Source: Nematostella vectensis (taxonomy: Eukaryota > Cnidaria > Anthozoa > Actiniaria > Edwardsiidae). From it: a DNA stretch of 64,000 nt. Shown here in pieces: positions 14,301 through 29,300 of the stretch (position 1 is the first letter of the stretch; each line of letters starts with the position of its first letter). Under the pieces are notes generated by a model. The model was not told where the DNA came from and made no database searches. It was given only the letters and a program-made list of their open reading frames with translations. The stretch covers positions 14,252,442 through 14,316,441 of the forward strand of contig NC_064045.1 in NCBI RefSeq assembly GCF_932526225.1, given 5' to 3'. The position numbers were made by a program, and so were the translations under genes.

Positions 14301-17300
14301 TAGCTAGTGTTCCGTCACTGGCCCGACTGGTGCCGATGTGTGTATAGCTAGTGTTCCGTCATTGGCCCGACTGGTGCCGATGTGTGTATAGCTAGTGTTC
14401 CGTCACTGGCCCGACTGGTGCCATTGTGTGTTTAGCTAGTGTTCCGTCACTGGCCCGACTGGTGCCGAGGTTTGTAGAGCTAGTGTTCCGTCACTGGTCC
14501 GACTGGTGCCGATGTGTGTATAGCTAGTGTTACTCACTAGCCCGACTGGTGCCGATGTGTGTATAGCTAGTGTTCCGTCACTGGCCCGACTGGTGCCGAT
14601 GTGTGTATAGCTAGTGTTCCGTCACTGGCCCGACTGGCGCCGATGTGTGTATGGCTAGTGGTCCGTCACTGGCCCGACTGGTGCCGATGTGTGTATAGCT
14701 AGTGTTCCGTCACTGGCCCGACTGGTGCCGATGTGTGTATAGCTAGTGTTCCGTCACTGGCCCGACTGGTGCCGATGTGTGTTTGGCTAGTGTTCCGTCA
14801 CTGGCCCGACAGGTGCCGATGTGCTTATAGCTAGTGTTCCGTCACTGGCCCGACAGGTGCCGATGTGCTTATAGCTAGTGTTCCGTCATTGGCCCGACTG
14901 GTACCAATGTGCTTATAGCTAGTGTTCCGTCACTGGCCCGACTGGTGCCGATGTGTGTATAGCTAAGTGTTCCGTCACTGGCCCGACTGGTGCCGATGTG
15001 TGTATAGCTGGTGTTACGTCACTGGCCCGACTGGTGCCGATGTGTGTATGGCTAGTGTTCCGTCACTGGCCCGACTGGTGCCGATGTGTGTATGGCTAGT
15101 GTTGCGTCATTGTCCCGACTGGTGCCGATGTGTGTATAGCTGGTGTTCCGTCACTGGCCCGACTGGTGCCGATGTGTGTATAGCTAGTGTTCCGTCACTG
15201 GCCCGACTGGTGCCGATGTGTGTATGGCTAGTGTTCCGTCAATGGCCCGACTGGTGCCGATGTGTGTTTAGCTAGTGTTCCGTCACTGGCCCGACTGGTG
15301 CCGATGTGTGTATAGCTAGTGTTCCGTTACTGGCCCGACTGGTGCCGATGTGTGTATAGCTAGCGTTCCGTCATTGGCCCGACTGGTGCCGATGTGTGTA
15401 TAGCTAGTGTTCCGTCACTGGCCCGACTGGTGCCGATGTGTGTATAGCTAGTGTTCCGTCACTGGCCCGACTGGTGCCGATGTGTGTATGGCTAGTGTTC
15501 CATCACTGGCCCGACTGGTGCCGATGTGTGTATATCTAGTGTTCGCTCAAAGAAGGACGTACTTTTCCTGACGTCTTGAAGCTGACTCGCTGAAGAAAAG
15601 CCCTGTGTGGCAACGCCACACTCCCGTTCTCATAGACCCGCAGCCCGAAAGGGATATCGGGATCTGTGACTTCTATCGCGAAGGACTGGCGGTAGCCAAC
15701 GTGCAGGAACCCAGTCTTATCTCCATACACTCGACCAGCCCGCAAGGAGACTGGGGTGGTGATGTTAGGTCCCGGATGAACAGCAAGTTCAGCGTTGCCA
15801 TAGAGATGAATCTCATCAAAGTCATAGGTATTGGTTGAAGCGGATGGCTCGATCCAGGTCCTTGCGCTCTGGAATTGCCGATAGATGTACCTAGAGACAG
15901 AATACCCTATATAAACTATACCTCAATACAAAAGAACCAAATACCGTGATGGTAACGAGAAGAATAAATAAAATTCACCAAAACTGGTATTAGACTCTGC
16001 CCTGAAAAAGTGTAATTAAAGACGAAAATTTGGTCGAATACAAGTTTTGGTGCATTTTAATAAAATATAAATATTCGAGAAGGAGTAGCCTGCGTGCAGC
16101 AAGTGAATCTCCAAGAAATAAAGAAAAAGAATCCTTTTTTCTCTCTTTTTCGAATAAATGTTTTTTCCTCCCTTTTATTTTTCTGGTGTTTATGTCCTAT
16201 CTAAGTTAAAGATTCAATCAATTGGAAGCTGTTTTTTGTCCGTAATAACGGGGTGTTTTCAAGGTAAAATCTAACTCTTTAAGATGCCTAGATTTTTATT
16301 TCATAGTTAACCTGTTTCACCCAATTTTGTATACGGCCAAATAAAGGTGTGACTAAATCTGTTTCATTAAGTGTCAAAAAATACATTTGGGCCCAGAAAA
16401 AATGACTTTGAATATGTTGTTGGTCAGCACTTATCTTGAGCAAAGCTATCAATCTTAAATACCTTTCATGCCGTCCATTCCCCTCTATGAATATCCCATA
16501 GTTACCTTTCATATCGAACTCTCCCCTCTATGAATATCCCATAGTTACCTTTCATGTCGAACTCTCCCCTCTATGAATATCCCATAATTACCTTTCATGT
16601 CGGACTCTTCCCTCTATGAATATCCCATAGTTACCTTTCATGTCGAACTCTCCCCTCTATGAATATCCCATAGTTACCTTTCATGCCGAACTCTCCCCTC
16701 TATAAATATCCCATAGTTACCTTTTATGTCGAACTCTCCCCTCTATGAATATACCATAGTTACCTTTCATGTCAAACTCTCCCCTCTATGAATATCCCAT
16801 AGTTACCTTTCATATCGAACTCTCCCCTCTATGAATATCCCATAGTTACCTTTCATATCGAACTCTCCCCTCTATGAATATCCCATAGTTACCTTTCATA
16901 TCGAACTCTCCCCTCTATGAATATCCCATAGTTACCTTTCATATCGAACTCTCCCCTCTATGAATATCCCATAGTTACCTTTCATATCGAACTCTCCCCT
17001 CTATGAATATCCCATAGTTACCTTTCATATCGAAATCTCCCCTCAATGAATATCCCATAGTTACCTGTCATGTCGAACTCTCCCCTATATGAATATCCCA
17101 TAGTTACCTTTTATATCGAACTATCCCCTCTATGAATATCCCATAGTTACCTTTCATGTCGAACTCTCCCTTCTATGAATATCCCATAGTTACCTTTCAT
17201 ATCGAACTCTCCCCTCTATAAATATCCCATAGTTACCTTTCATATCGAACTCTCCCCTCTATGAATATCCCATAGTTACCTTTCATATCGAACTCTCCCC

Positions 17301-20300
17301 TCTATGACTATCCCATAGTTACCTTTCAAGTCGAACTCTAACCTTTATGAATATCCCATAGTTACCTTTCATTTTGAACTCTCCCCTCTATGAATATCCC
17401 ATGGTTACCTTTCATGTCGAACTCTCCCCTCTATGAATATCCCAAAGTTATCTTTCATGCCGTCTATTCCCCTCTATGAATATCCAATTTACCTTTCATG
17501 TCGAACTCTCCCCTCTATGAATATCCCCATAGTTACCTTTCATATCGAACTCTCCCCTCTATGAATATCCCAAAGTTACCTTTCATATCGAACTCTCCCC
17601 TCTATGAATATCCCATATTTACCTTTCATATCGAACTCTCCCCTCTATGGATATCCCATAGTTACCTTTCATGTCGAACTCTCCACTCTATGAATATCCC
17701 ATAGTTACCTTTCATGTCGAACTCTCCCCTCTATGAATATCCCATAGTTACCTTTCATGTCGAACTCTCCCCACTATGAATATCCCATAGTTACCTTTCA
17801 TGCCGAACTCTCCCCTCTATGAATATCTCAATCTCGCCAAGCCCTGCATACGTGCTGAGAGCGCGGAGACTAAACGTAAATGAAGCCACGTTCCGACGGA
17901 CGGGAAGATCAACATACGACCCCTGGATGCAGCCGTTTCGTAGCAACACGTAGTTACTAGTGACAGGGAGACTGGACACGCCATCGCTTGACGTCACCTA
18001 ATAAGAGTTTTTTTTATTATAAATATAATCTTATCATCCACCGATCACTGCGCGGGATCATTAACACTAACACGCATGTATTGTGCAACGTAAATTTGAA
18101 TATTTACGTGACTGTTCTTACGTGACTAGATGGAGTCCCTGACTGTGGAAACACGTTGCTTGCGTGGTGAAAGCATTACTGCACGTGGTTTTGCGTGACT
18201 CTGAATGCGTAACGTTTGACTCGCGTGACTATTCGTATTCGTGACTATGAATGCGTGAAAGCGCGTGAATTGCGTGACTAGTTACCTGGAAGTCCGTGAC
18301 ATGAGAGCATATCGGGTAGACTCTCACGTGGTTCACAAACTCCACCTTCGGTAAAGATATCACCAGTTGAGTCGACGAGCAGCCAGCGAGGAAGAAATGA
18401 CAACCATCAGTCCAGTAGGTCTGATCGAACAAGTGCGCAAGCGCAAACATATAACACGAGTAGCATATAGAACAAGGTGCCAATCCACAGCTCGACGTGA
18501 CAGTCACGCCATTCGGCGCCGTGTAACGCAATCCTCGATCAAGATTCCCGCCAGAAAGCTCCAATCGGTAACCAGAGTTAGGGATTTCATCCATGGAAGA
18601 TTTTTGGTTGTTGTTATTGACTTTCAGAATTGAGTGACCGTTCCCAGCATGCTTCAGGTAAACTGTACCGGACGCCCCTGCCTCAGCTCCTGAGACTCCG
18701 GACCCCCCGTAGACGTCAAAACTACCCCGGTAGGGGTGGTGTGTAATCTTGTTGTAGTAATAGGCAGCAATACGGCCTCCAGAGCCCCCGCCAGATCTTG
18801 CCTGACCCGTCCCCCCTAGGGCCTGGATTGCTCCAGTGTGTCCGCCCGAGAGGGCCTGGGTGTAGATCAATATGCTTCCTCCGCTGCCGCCACCATTAGC
18901 GGAAGTGACGTCACGACTGTTAGCTGCTATGTAACCATCAACCTAGAACAGAGAAATAAACATTGACTTCTATTTCGCGGAAAATCCGGACCATATATAA
19001 AAACTTTGAAAAATTCATAAAGTAACACACGAGTCACTGTAAAAGGTCAAACAATTTACTGTACAATGTAAAAAAAACGCCCTTACTTTCGCGTACTTTC
19101 CAGAGAGCATAGTTTTTGTTAGCTAAAATCAGCGGAAGGAACATGAAAAGAATGACGTTTATTCAAGGCATTTGCCTTCTTTCTGGTATAAATTAAGAAA
19201 TAAGGACTTTACATATTTAAACCTGTGATAGTGATGTGAAATATGCACTGCCATAATTGGTAGAAAAAGTTGTTTTGACCTGTAATGTATCAGTGACGTC
19301 AAAGTACAACACTCCTCCTCCTTTGCCGCCGTTCGGACCATCTCCGCCGCTTCCAAAGTCTGTCGGCAGGTACAAATTCCCGTACGGCAACCCCTTACGC
19401 AGACGACAAGTCGTGATCGCCGCTGAACTATCGCAGGCGCCACGCCCTCCAGTCCCGCCATGTCCCGCGCCGCTACGCTTCCAAGTGTATGTGCTAACAT
19501 TGCCAGGACCGCTGCCCGGTAAATAACCACCATCGCTGGCGTCGATTAGCCCCCCGTCGTCAACAGTTAGATTGACAGCTGCCAATCTCATGTTGAATGT
19601 GTCAATTTTTGCGCCACCTTCCACGAGGAGAATCTTTGCTTGGAGTGTGAATGCGGCTTTATGCGCGTTAGAGCTATGCGTTTGGATCTTGGAGTCCGCC
19701 ATGATGCGCAAAGTCTCGTTGAATGCGAACTTCCTGTTTGTATCAGAACCGGTATGACCGGTTAGGTAGCAGTGCAATATCCCACTGTTAAGGAGCGTCA
19801 GATTTGTTATGTGATCAAGTGTTCCTTCCACGTGGACCTGAACTTGGTTGATCTCAGATATTGGTGCCAGACCAAGGTAACCACCCCTGTACACATGAGC
19901 GCTGAATGGTATGTCCAAGAAGTGACGATGCAAGTCCAGAACCTGAAATATTTAACGTGACCTTTAATAGTGACAACGCAAAACCATCATCTGTTATATA
20001 TCTTGTGACTATAAACGAAACAGTATTACCGTAAATGATCTAAATAATCTAAAGAACGACTCCTATCTAATGAACGCCCCCCCCCCCACTAAGCTTACAA
20101 GTTTATATTTCAACGTCCCTATCTTATAAACGTCACTCTCTATTTAACGCCCCTCCTTCCCTCCCTCCCAGCTTAAAAAAACAAATACAGGTAATATAAA
20201 TTCAATTCAATTGCCTTTTTGCTTAATCTTAGTTTGGCTTCTACTGGTTAAGGCTTGCATAATGTCAAGAAACGCTTGCCACGCAGGCTATAATTTAACT

Positions 20301-23300
20301 TGATCCTGAATGAGATCAGAACTCCACTGCACTTGGGATTTTCTTTTTGTTATAGTTTGGAAAGAACACCCCCTCTAATAAACGCCTCCTATCTATTGAA
20401 CACCATCTATTGAACACCATCTATTGAACACCATCTATTGAACACCATCTATTGAACACCATCTATTGAACACCATCTATTGAACACCATCTATTGAACA
20501 CCATCTATTGAACACCATCTATTGAACACCATCTATTGAACACCATCTATTGAACACCATCTATTGAACACCATCTATTGAACACCATCTATTGAACACC
20601 ATCTATTGAACACCATCTATTGAACACCATCTATTGAACACCATCTATTGAACACCATCTATTGAACACCATCTATTGAACACCATCTATTGAACACCAT
20701 CTATTGAACACCATCTATTGAACACCATCTATTGAACACCATCTATTGAACACCATCTATTGAACACCATCTATTGAACACCATCTATTGAACACCATCT
20801 ATTGAACACCATCTATTGAACACCATCTATTGAACACCATCTATTGAACACCATCTATTGAACACCATCTATTGAACACCATCTATTGAACACCATCTAT
20901 TGAACACCATCTATTGAACACCATCTATTGAACACCATCTATTGAACACCATCTATTGAACACCATCTATTGAACACCATCTATTGAACACCATCTATTG
21001 AACACCATCTATGGAACACCATCTATTGAACACCACTATTGAACTACCCCCATCGGACCATCTAAATTTAATTAACGCCCCGGCCGTTAATCAGATCATT
21101 TACGGTAAATAATAAGTGACGACGTCAGTCCATAACCTGAAATACGTCACGTGTAAATAAAATTGTTTACCTGATTATTTCCGATATGGACGAATCCCGT
21201 CCTATCTCCAATCATGTATTTGAAGTACAGCGTTACATTACGGTCAACGGGCTCTGTTTGGATGGCAAAGTGAGCGCCCCCGGATATCTGCAGCTCTTCA
21301 AACTCAAATGCATGTACAGACGAGGCAAACTGGTGGCGACCTGACTCGGGAAGGACCCAGGCCCTGCAGCCGTCACGCGACAAATCGGAATAATCTCCTG
21401 ATAAGAATGAGTGAAAGCAACAAGAACAGTGTGTGAATCGTAACTGGCGTGTATTCGATGCATGAAATAAAGCTAAGGATATTTATAGTGTCTAATGTGA
21501 AATATTATTGCAGCCATTATTCTCAAGATAGAAATATATGCAATAATTGCATATCTTTGCTGTCTTTCCCGTGTTTATGATGCATTGGCGCGTGATGCGT
21601 AGCATAACTTATAGTGGCCAGAAATATCTTTAAATATTGTCAAGCTCGAAGTTCATGGCAATCATTGAATTAGTGTCTTACCAATTCGAGTACGAAGCGG
21701 ATGCTGTCCTCCGTTGTCAATAATCAGCGTCCTGTGAGTATGCATCATGTGATAAATAAACGCCGTACCCGGGCCACCCGCCTCGGTATTTGCCGAGCCA
21801 CCCCGGGCCCCACCACGTGCGAGGAACCGCCCAGTAAAGGTGTTATTTACGGTGAAATACACAGCGATTCTTCCTCCCGCTCCACCGCCCGCCGACATCC
21901 CGCCGCTGCCACCATGAGTGGTGATGTTTCCTGTCCCTTTGACGGTGTAACAGTGCATCCAGATGCTGCCCCCGCTTCCTCCACCGCTCGGGGCGTCCTT
22001 TGCTGCCGCACCATTCGCAGATACCTCTCCATCGATCTGGAGTGAAACATACGGGGCATGACATGACGGAAAAACCTGGAAAACGCGCAATTCCAGATAG
22101 ACAGAGAAGACACGATTTCTTACAATGGCTATAGGTTCCTTGTAAAAAGGACTGATTTTCAAAACACAAATAACGTGAGGGCGAAGTTCACATAACCAGA
22201 TTTTGGCTTTTTAAGATAATTTTTCATTGATCATTATTGCCCTGTGTAATCAGCTCAGGGATGAAAAGCTCAAATTTCAATGAAACATTACAAAAAGTCG
22301 CATCAATTTAAAAAAAAGTCGCACATGATATTTTGTTTGCTATAAGTTACTCAGAGAAATTATTCGCCTTATTCGATGTGAAATGGGCTTATTTGACGCG
22401 TCACGTCATGTTTTTTCGTCATGTCATGGGGCATGCTTTAAACCGACTTTTCATATTTGTATTTAGTTAAGTACAGTAATATCATTCAAGGATAGAATAG
22501 AAAGCCCGTGCGCTTTAATCGACCAATTTTGGCTAATGAACTCCTAATGTGTATATCTACTCGAATTCAATATACATCCAATCATCCAATTTGGCAGCTT
22601 AAAGTGACATCTACCTATGTAATACTGTTTTACTGTTCATTTGTATTTGTGGAAATTTACCTGTATAACATTAGTGACGTTGAACCAGATAACTCCGCCT
22701 CCAGCGCCTGACGTCACGCCGCCACCGCTGCTTCCAAATCTCACGGGCTCGTACAAATCCCCATACGCTGTTCCGATCCTAACTTCTCCTGCTCCACGAC
22801 CGCTCCTGCCCCCGTGCCCACCCCCCGAGGAACCCTCCGAGGAGGGGTACCCTACTCCTGGGTTAACCACTCCATGGCGAGAGCCTGAACCACTCGGGTG
22901 ACTCGAGTTGTAGCCGAGTCCGTCCGAAGCCATTCGGCCCCCGTCATCAATCGTAATGTTCTCGGCAAGTATCGTAACCCGAGTGCCTTGAAACAGGCCC
23001 CCGCCTTCAATGAAGAGTGATCTTAAAGTGAAGATGACTCCGTGGTGATGGACAGGCGAAGTCAGTGCTTGAACGATACCGTTATCCTGCACACGTACGG
23101 TGTCGAACCACAGGCTGTTATTAGGGTGGGGGTCTGTCCTACCGCGGTCATTGACCCAGAAGGTCCCTCCGTGGTGGAGGGTCATATTTTGTATATGTGC
23201 CACAGTCCCCGTCAAGAATATAGTGACCCCGTGTACCTCCGTATAAGGTGCCAGTCCGAGGTACCCTCCCTCGTACACATGGACGCTGAAAGGGAGATCG

Positions 23301-26300
23301 ATCTCCGGTCTGTGGAGGTCCATCACCTGGTTTTCCGAGACGTGCAGTGTCCCAGTGCGATCCCCAATCATGTAGTTGAAATACAACGTGGCGTTGGTAC
23401 CCACAGGGTCTGTAAGCACCGCCAAGTGTCCTCCTCCATAGATCTGCAACTCTTCAAAGTGGAAGTCACCTTGGCCCTGGGCGAAGTGATGTGTCGATGA
23501 CTCCGGTAGCAGCCACGCCTTACCTCCATCACGTGACAGGTCACGGTAGCTGTTAATAGCCGACACTAATGGCTTCTGTCCACCATTGTCAATCAGAAGA
23601 GTTCGATGGGTGTGTACCATGTGGAACAGGAAAACGGTACCTGGACCCCCTACTTCTGCTTTGCACAAATGCTCTTCCCCCTTGCACCCGAGTGCCGCAC
23701 CACCTCTAGCCTCGTAGGTGAAGTACGTCGAAGTTCGGTTGTCCTGAAAGTAGATAGCAATCCTGCCTCCTGCCCCACCCCCTCCGGGTCGGGAGGAAGA
23801 CATTGATCCGTCCCCTCCATTAGCGGAAATCTTTCCATAGCCTTTGATTGTTTTACAATACATCCAAATACTGCCGCCGCTACCACCGCCACTACCCTCC
23901 CCTCCCGTGCCGCCATTAGCCGAAACCAGCCCGTCAATATCAATGACATTCGTCACGTTCATCCACAACATCCCCCCACCATTACCCCCGAGGGAATTAT
24001 CGTAGCCCTTGCCGCCGGCGCTGCCAAACAATGCGGGCTCATACAAGTCCCCGTATGCAAACCCCGTTAAGGGAGAACCGCTGATAATATTCCCCCGTCC
24101 CCCACTCCCACCGTGTCCGGCACCAGATCCGCCAAAACTAGAATCCTTGCCATGACCAGGATTGGTGTCTCCATAAAGACCTCGCCCACTGTACCCATGG
24201 GATGAATTGTAACCGAGCTCATCTGCAATCATTGCCCCTCCGTCATCGATCGTTATATTCTCGGTAACAAATGTAAGTCTTGAGGCTCGCACTAGGCCCC
24301 CTCCTTCAATTACGACCGCGCGGGTGTAGAAGAAAATTCCCGGGTCTATAAGTGGTGACGTAACGCAGTGGATAACCGCGGTGTCCTGGACCCTGACGGT
24401 GTCGAAGCGATAACTGTGTAATATCTCTTGATACGTCCTCCCTCCGTGGTGTAACCATAGCAACCCGCCATGATGTATGGTGACGTTCTGCACATGCGCA
24501 AGCACGCCTCGAAGGATGATCTCGACACCATGTATCACAGTCCGTGGAGCGAGCCCGCAGTGCCCACCGCTGTATACGTTGACGCTAAACGGGAGGTCGA
24601 TCTCCGGACGATGAAGGTCGAGCACTTGCTGGTGTCCGATATGGACCATGCCTGTCCGGTCCCCTATCATATACTTGAAGAACACCGAGACATTCTGGGA
24701 AATATTTGCCGCTTTCGGCCAAATGGCCACATGTGCGCTGCCTGATATCTGAAGTTCTTGGAAATGAAACTTGTGACCTGTTTCCGCGAAATGGTGGATT
24801 CCCGATTCCGGCATAATCCAAGCTTTCCCTCCTTCTGTATTTAGCGCACTGTAGTCTATGAACTTATTCAGCGGTTTTCTTCCATCGTTGTCAATCAAGA
24901 GTGTTCGGTGATCGTGAAACACGTGGTAGAGAAACACTGTACCAGGCCCGCCGCTCTCGACGTTTTCTAACCCAGCCACAGATTTACCACCAAATGACTG
25001 GTAGCTAATAGAAAATTAACCAATTTACCAGAATTATTCCTCCAAAATTTAAAATTGTAGAAACTAACTACAAGATCCGTATTTTTAGCAGACTAATAGA
25101 GAGAAAAGTCAGTAAAAGAAATTCCTATCATCGTAATAAAAACTTACCTGAAATAAGTAAAAGTCTCGTTCTTTCGAAAATACACAGCAACTCGTCCCCC
25201 AGCCCCTGCACCCCCGTGCCGTCCTAGGAATTCTTGAGGGCTCCCCCCTCCGTTGGCGCGAATACTACCGTAGCCTTTAATGATGTTGCAATGCACCCAG
25301 ATACTTCCGCCACTTCCTCCACCCCCCTGAGGAAGTCCATCAGCTCCATTCGCGGATAGTATCCCATCGATTTCAAGAAGAAACGTGACATTCAGGAAAA
25401 GACGTCCTCCGCCGTTACCTGGAAGCAAAGATTATTTAATGATTTTCATTAATTGATTTTTTAATCGATTCAATTATGTTGTTGCCCAAAGAAGTGTCAT
25501 CATTCCAATTCGGACGACTTTCACTTGATAAATTGTGTCTGTTGGGAGAGGGACGGACGGACGAAGGACTCGGATATCAGCATGACAGGGTATCAAGGTA
25601 TCGTGTGAAGCATTATTGTTTTTCTTCCTTCCTTCTCATTTCTTTCTTCTGCATTTATTGCTAAGGGGTTCTATCCTTGGTATTTTTAGTGTAAAAAATC
25701 CTGGGTTTATAAGTAATTATTGACTGCGCGTTGGTGATGTTATTATTCAGGTTTGAATCACTTTGCACTATATTTATATAGACCGCTGTTCACAATGTCA
25801 TTACCTGGTGTCCCAACAGGACCGCCACCGCTGCTCCCAAACTCCGTGGGCTCGTACAGATTACCATACGCTAAACCAACAATAGGAGCATTTCTTCCCC
25901 TACCACCCGTCCCACCGTGGCCTCCACCGGACCCCCCTGGTTCAGTTCCTTTGCCAATCCCCTTGTTGGCTGGTCCATTGACTCCGGACTTTGACGCGTG
26001 CGCAGTACTGTATCCTGCTCCGTCTAAGGAGAGTGAGCCTGCGTCGTTGATGCTGATGTTTCGTGCGAGTATGCGCAGATCGCTGCCTCGCACTAGGCCT
26101 CCTCCTTCTATGTGAAGCACTTGGACGGTAAGGTTCATTCCGGAGTGGGTCAGCGGGTCCGAGAGCATGCGCAGTTCTCCCTTGTATTGGACCTAGATAT
26201 TTAAAAATGATTGAATAAATATTGTATTCCTATAGTCTCGTCGAAGCCTGCGGAGTCGGGGTAAACGCTAATAATATGATAACCAGTTAAACACCGTAAA

Positions 26301-29300
26301 TGCTCGTTTTAACGCCCTGGGCGCTTCATAGTTTCAAATTGAAATTTCTTAAAATGCGAGGGGGCGCTAATTCGAAGGTGGGCGCTGTTTACAATTTTAG
26401 ACCTTTTGAAACAAATCAAGAAATTGATCAAGAACACAAATAGATAAAAAAGTAGGTTTCTTGCGATATTTAATAAAATAAAGGTGTCTTTTTGGGTGGT
26501 AAAAGGCTTGCGTTCGGCCATCCTTGACTTTCACTTTGAGTGAGGGGGCACTTATAGGAAAAGGGCTCTTTTTAGATTGTGCCTGAAAAGGGGGGTACTG
26601 AATCGAAGCGGGGCCCTAAAATGACTCACGGAAGGGTTTACCTGGATAAAGTCAAACCGGAAGTCGTTTTCCCGTAGCTCGTTACCAGTCCTCGAGTCTT
26701 CGTTGAGTGAGAGGAGCCCGTCGTGATATAGGGTGATGTTACGAACATACGACAGGACGCCGTCGACATGGATACCAACTCCATGTACCTAGGAAAAAGA
26801 TGACCTCACAAGGGTGATTTACATACGACAAGACACCGTCGACATGGATACCAACTCCATGTACCTAGGAAAAAGATGACGTCACAAGGGTGATTTACAT
26901 ACGACAAGACACCGTCGACATGGATACCAACTCCATGTTCCTAGGAAAAAGATGACGTCACAAGCGTGATTTACATACGACAACACGCCGTCGACATGGA
27001 TACCAAATCCATGGATCTAGGAAAAAGATGACTACACAAGAATTGTCAATCTAAGGGTTACCTATTCGTTATTCCCCGTCAATTTCTTGATTTATATAGA
27101 ATTTTGTTCACCTTTTAAACGACTACTGGTAGCAAAACACCCTGTAAAGAGCTGGAAAAGTTACTCTACACAAGAGAATCGCCTCTGCATCTAGTACTGT
27201 AAAGTACTTCCAAGAACTCCATTTAAAGTCTGTTTATATTTACCGTAGTGACTGGAGCAAGGCCGAGGAACCCACCGCGGTAGACTCGGACATTGAATGG
27301 CAAATCGATAGTCTCTCGGACCAAATCCATCGTCTGGTTGTACCCAATATGTACAGTACCGCTACGATCACCGATCATGTTCCGAAAAAATATCGATGCG
27401 CTATGGTTGTGAGGCTGTGTCAGGACCGCCAGGTGAGCGCCACCGTAGATCTGTACTTCCTCAAACTGGTAAAACTGGTTTCCTGCAAGAGCGTGATCCC
27501 CGGATGAAGGTAGAAGCCATGCACGGCCTGGGTCACGTGAGATGTCGCCATAGCTACTGATAACCTGGAAGTGAGACAGTTGATAAAGGTATCACAGTGA
27601 ACCAGGAATGAAAAAAGAAAATAGAAATCCTGCGCACACTGGGCAAGTCATGTGACTTCTTAGTGAGAGTCGCCTATTGGCTCATCTTTGCTGCAAACTG
27701 ATCCCAGCTTACGAAATTATCATACACCGTTCTTAATTACGGTTAAGAATAGAATAAATAATTCTGATCTGTTTTTGTCTAGCTATAATTTCAGAATGTA
27801 AATTCATATTTGAGGTTGAATACCTCCATATTTGACGGAAGGGGTGGCCTTCCCGCGTTGCTAAGCAATAGCGTTCTATGCATGTAGACCAAGTGGTAGA
27901 AAAATACAGTTCCTGGCCCGCCGCTGACAGCACTTCCTCGCCCCTCCCCTCCTAAGGACTCAAAGACACCGCTGAAGGTACGATTACTCATGAAATACAT
28001 AGCAACCCGGCCTCCTGCTCCACCGCCGCTGTTCTGTGTACCGCTGTAAAAAATACAAAAGACTTCAGAAGACATTGTCCACTGCTGAAAACTACTGACA
28101 AGATGAACCAGAATATTGAAAATTGCAGCAAATGTGGATAAACAAATAAAATGCCCGCTGCCCGCTGCATTAAAGAAGACCAGTTCTATTCTCGCACCTA
28201 ATGCCGAGTCACACAAGGCATCATTTTCATCATTCAAACCAGTAACTGAATATCCCCTAGTCAAACATCATGAATATGTATCAAACTTCAAATTTTGAAG
28301 TTTCCTTGCAAATAAGCCGTTGTATTTTAAATTGTAAACAATAACTAACAAGAGGCTGATCGATATTCTTATGGAATTTGAATGCCCCATACCTGTAGAG
28401 TGAATCAACGTATCCATGTCCACCATTCACCTGAACAGTCCCATAACCTTGAACGACGCTAGTAGTAATCCATATACTTCCCCCACTACCACCCCCATCG
28501 TGCAAGGTGTTGCCACTCTCGCCATTAGCACTAATGGTGCCATCAATCCTCAGGGTGCCCTGGACAGTAATATTTATGACACCACCGCCCAGTCCCCCGC
28601 CAGAGCCTCCGCCACGGCAGCCAAAGTGCGCAGGCTCAAACACGTGACCGTACGCGACGCCAACAAGAGGCTGATTCACGCCACTCCCACCGTTCCCGCC
28701 ATGTCCCGCGCCAGACGAACCGATGCCTTTAACTCCCGCGCCAGTGTTGCACCTATAAGGGTTATGAAATCATGGTAGAATTATTCACCTTGACGCCTCC
28801 TAAGCGAAGGCTTGTATTTGAGTGGAAGTGGTGGAAATAGCATTGATGTTGGGGATGGAGAATGTGGCTATCTTATTATTATTATGTTTTATATTTCTTT
28901 ATATTTATATAAAAAAATGTATCTACCGATTTACCAGGTACCCTCCGAGTAACCGGATAATTATCTTTTAGGTAGCTAGTCCTAACTTGAAGCGGACTCA
29001 ATTGGATCAAATCGAACAATTGGATAATCAATTAATAATCTTTATTCCCTCCTTGTTTTTCTAGGGCTGTTGTAGCATTCGTCCTCAGGCCCTGACGACG
29101 GTTACAAATACGCAAGTGATAATAGGCATAAAACCATAAACGATTTTTAGCAATAACTGACCTGTTATCATGGAGATCTCCTCGAATGATCCCAAGATCC
29201 TCCACTGATAAATTCCCAGCTTCAATGCGCATGCTCTTCATGTGCAACAGCCCTCCACCTTGAACACTGACGTTTCCGATCCGCAAGATCAGCGTGCTGT

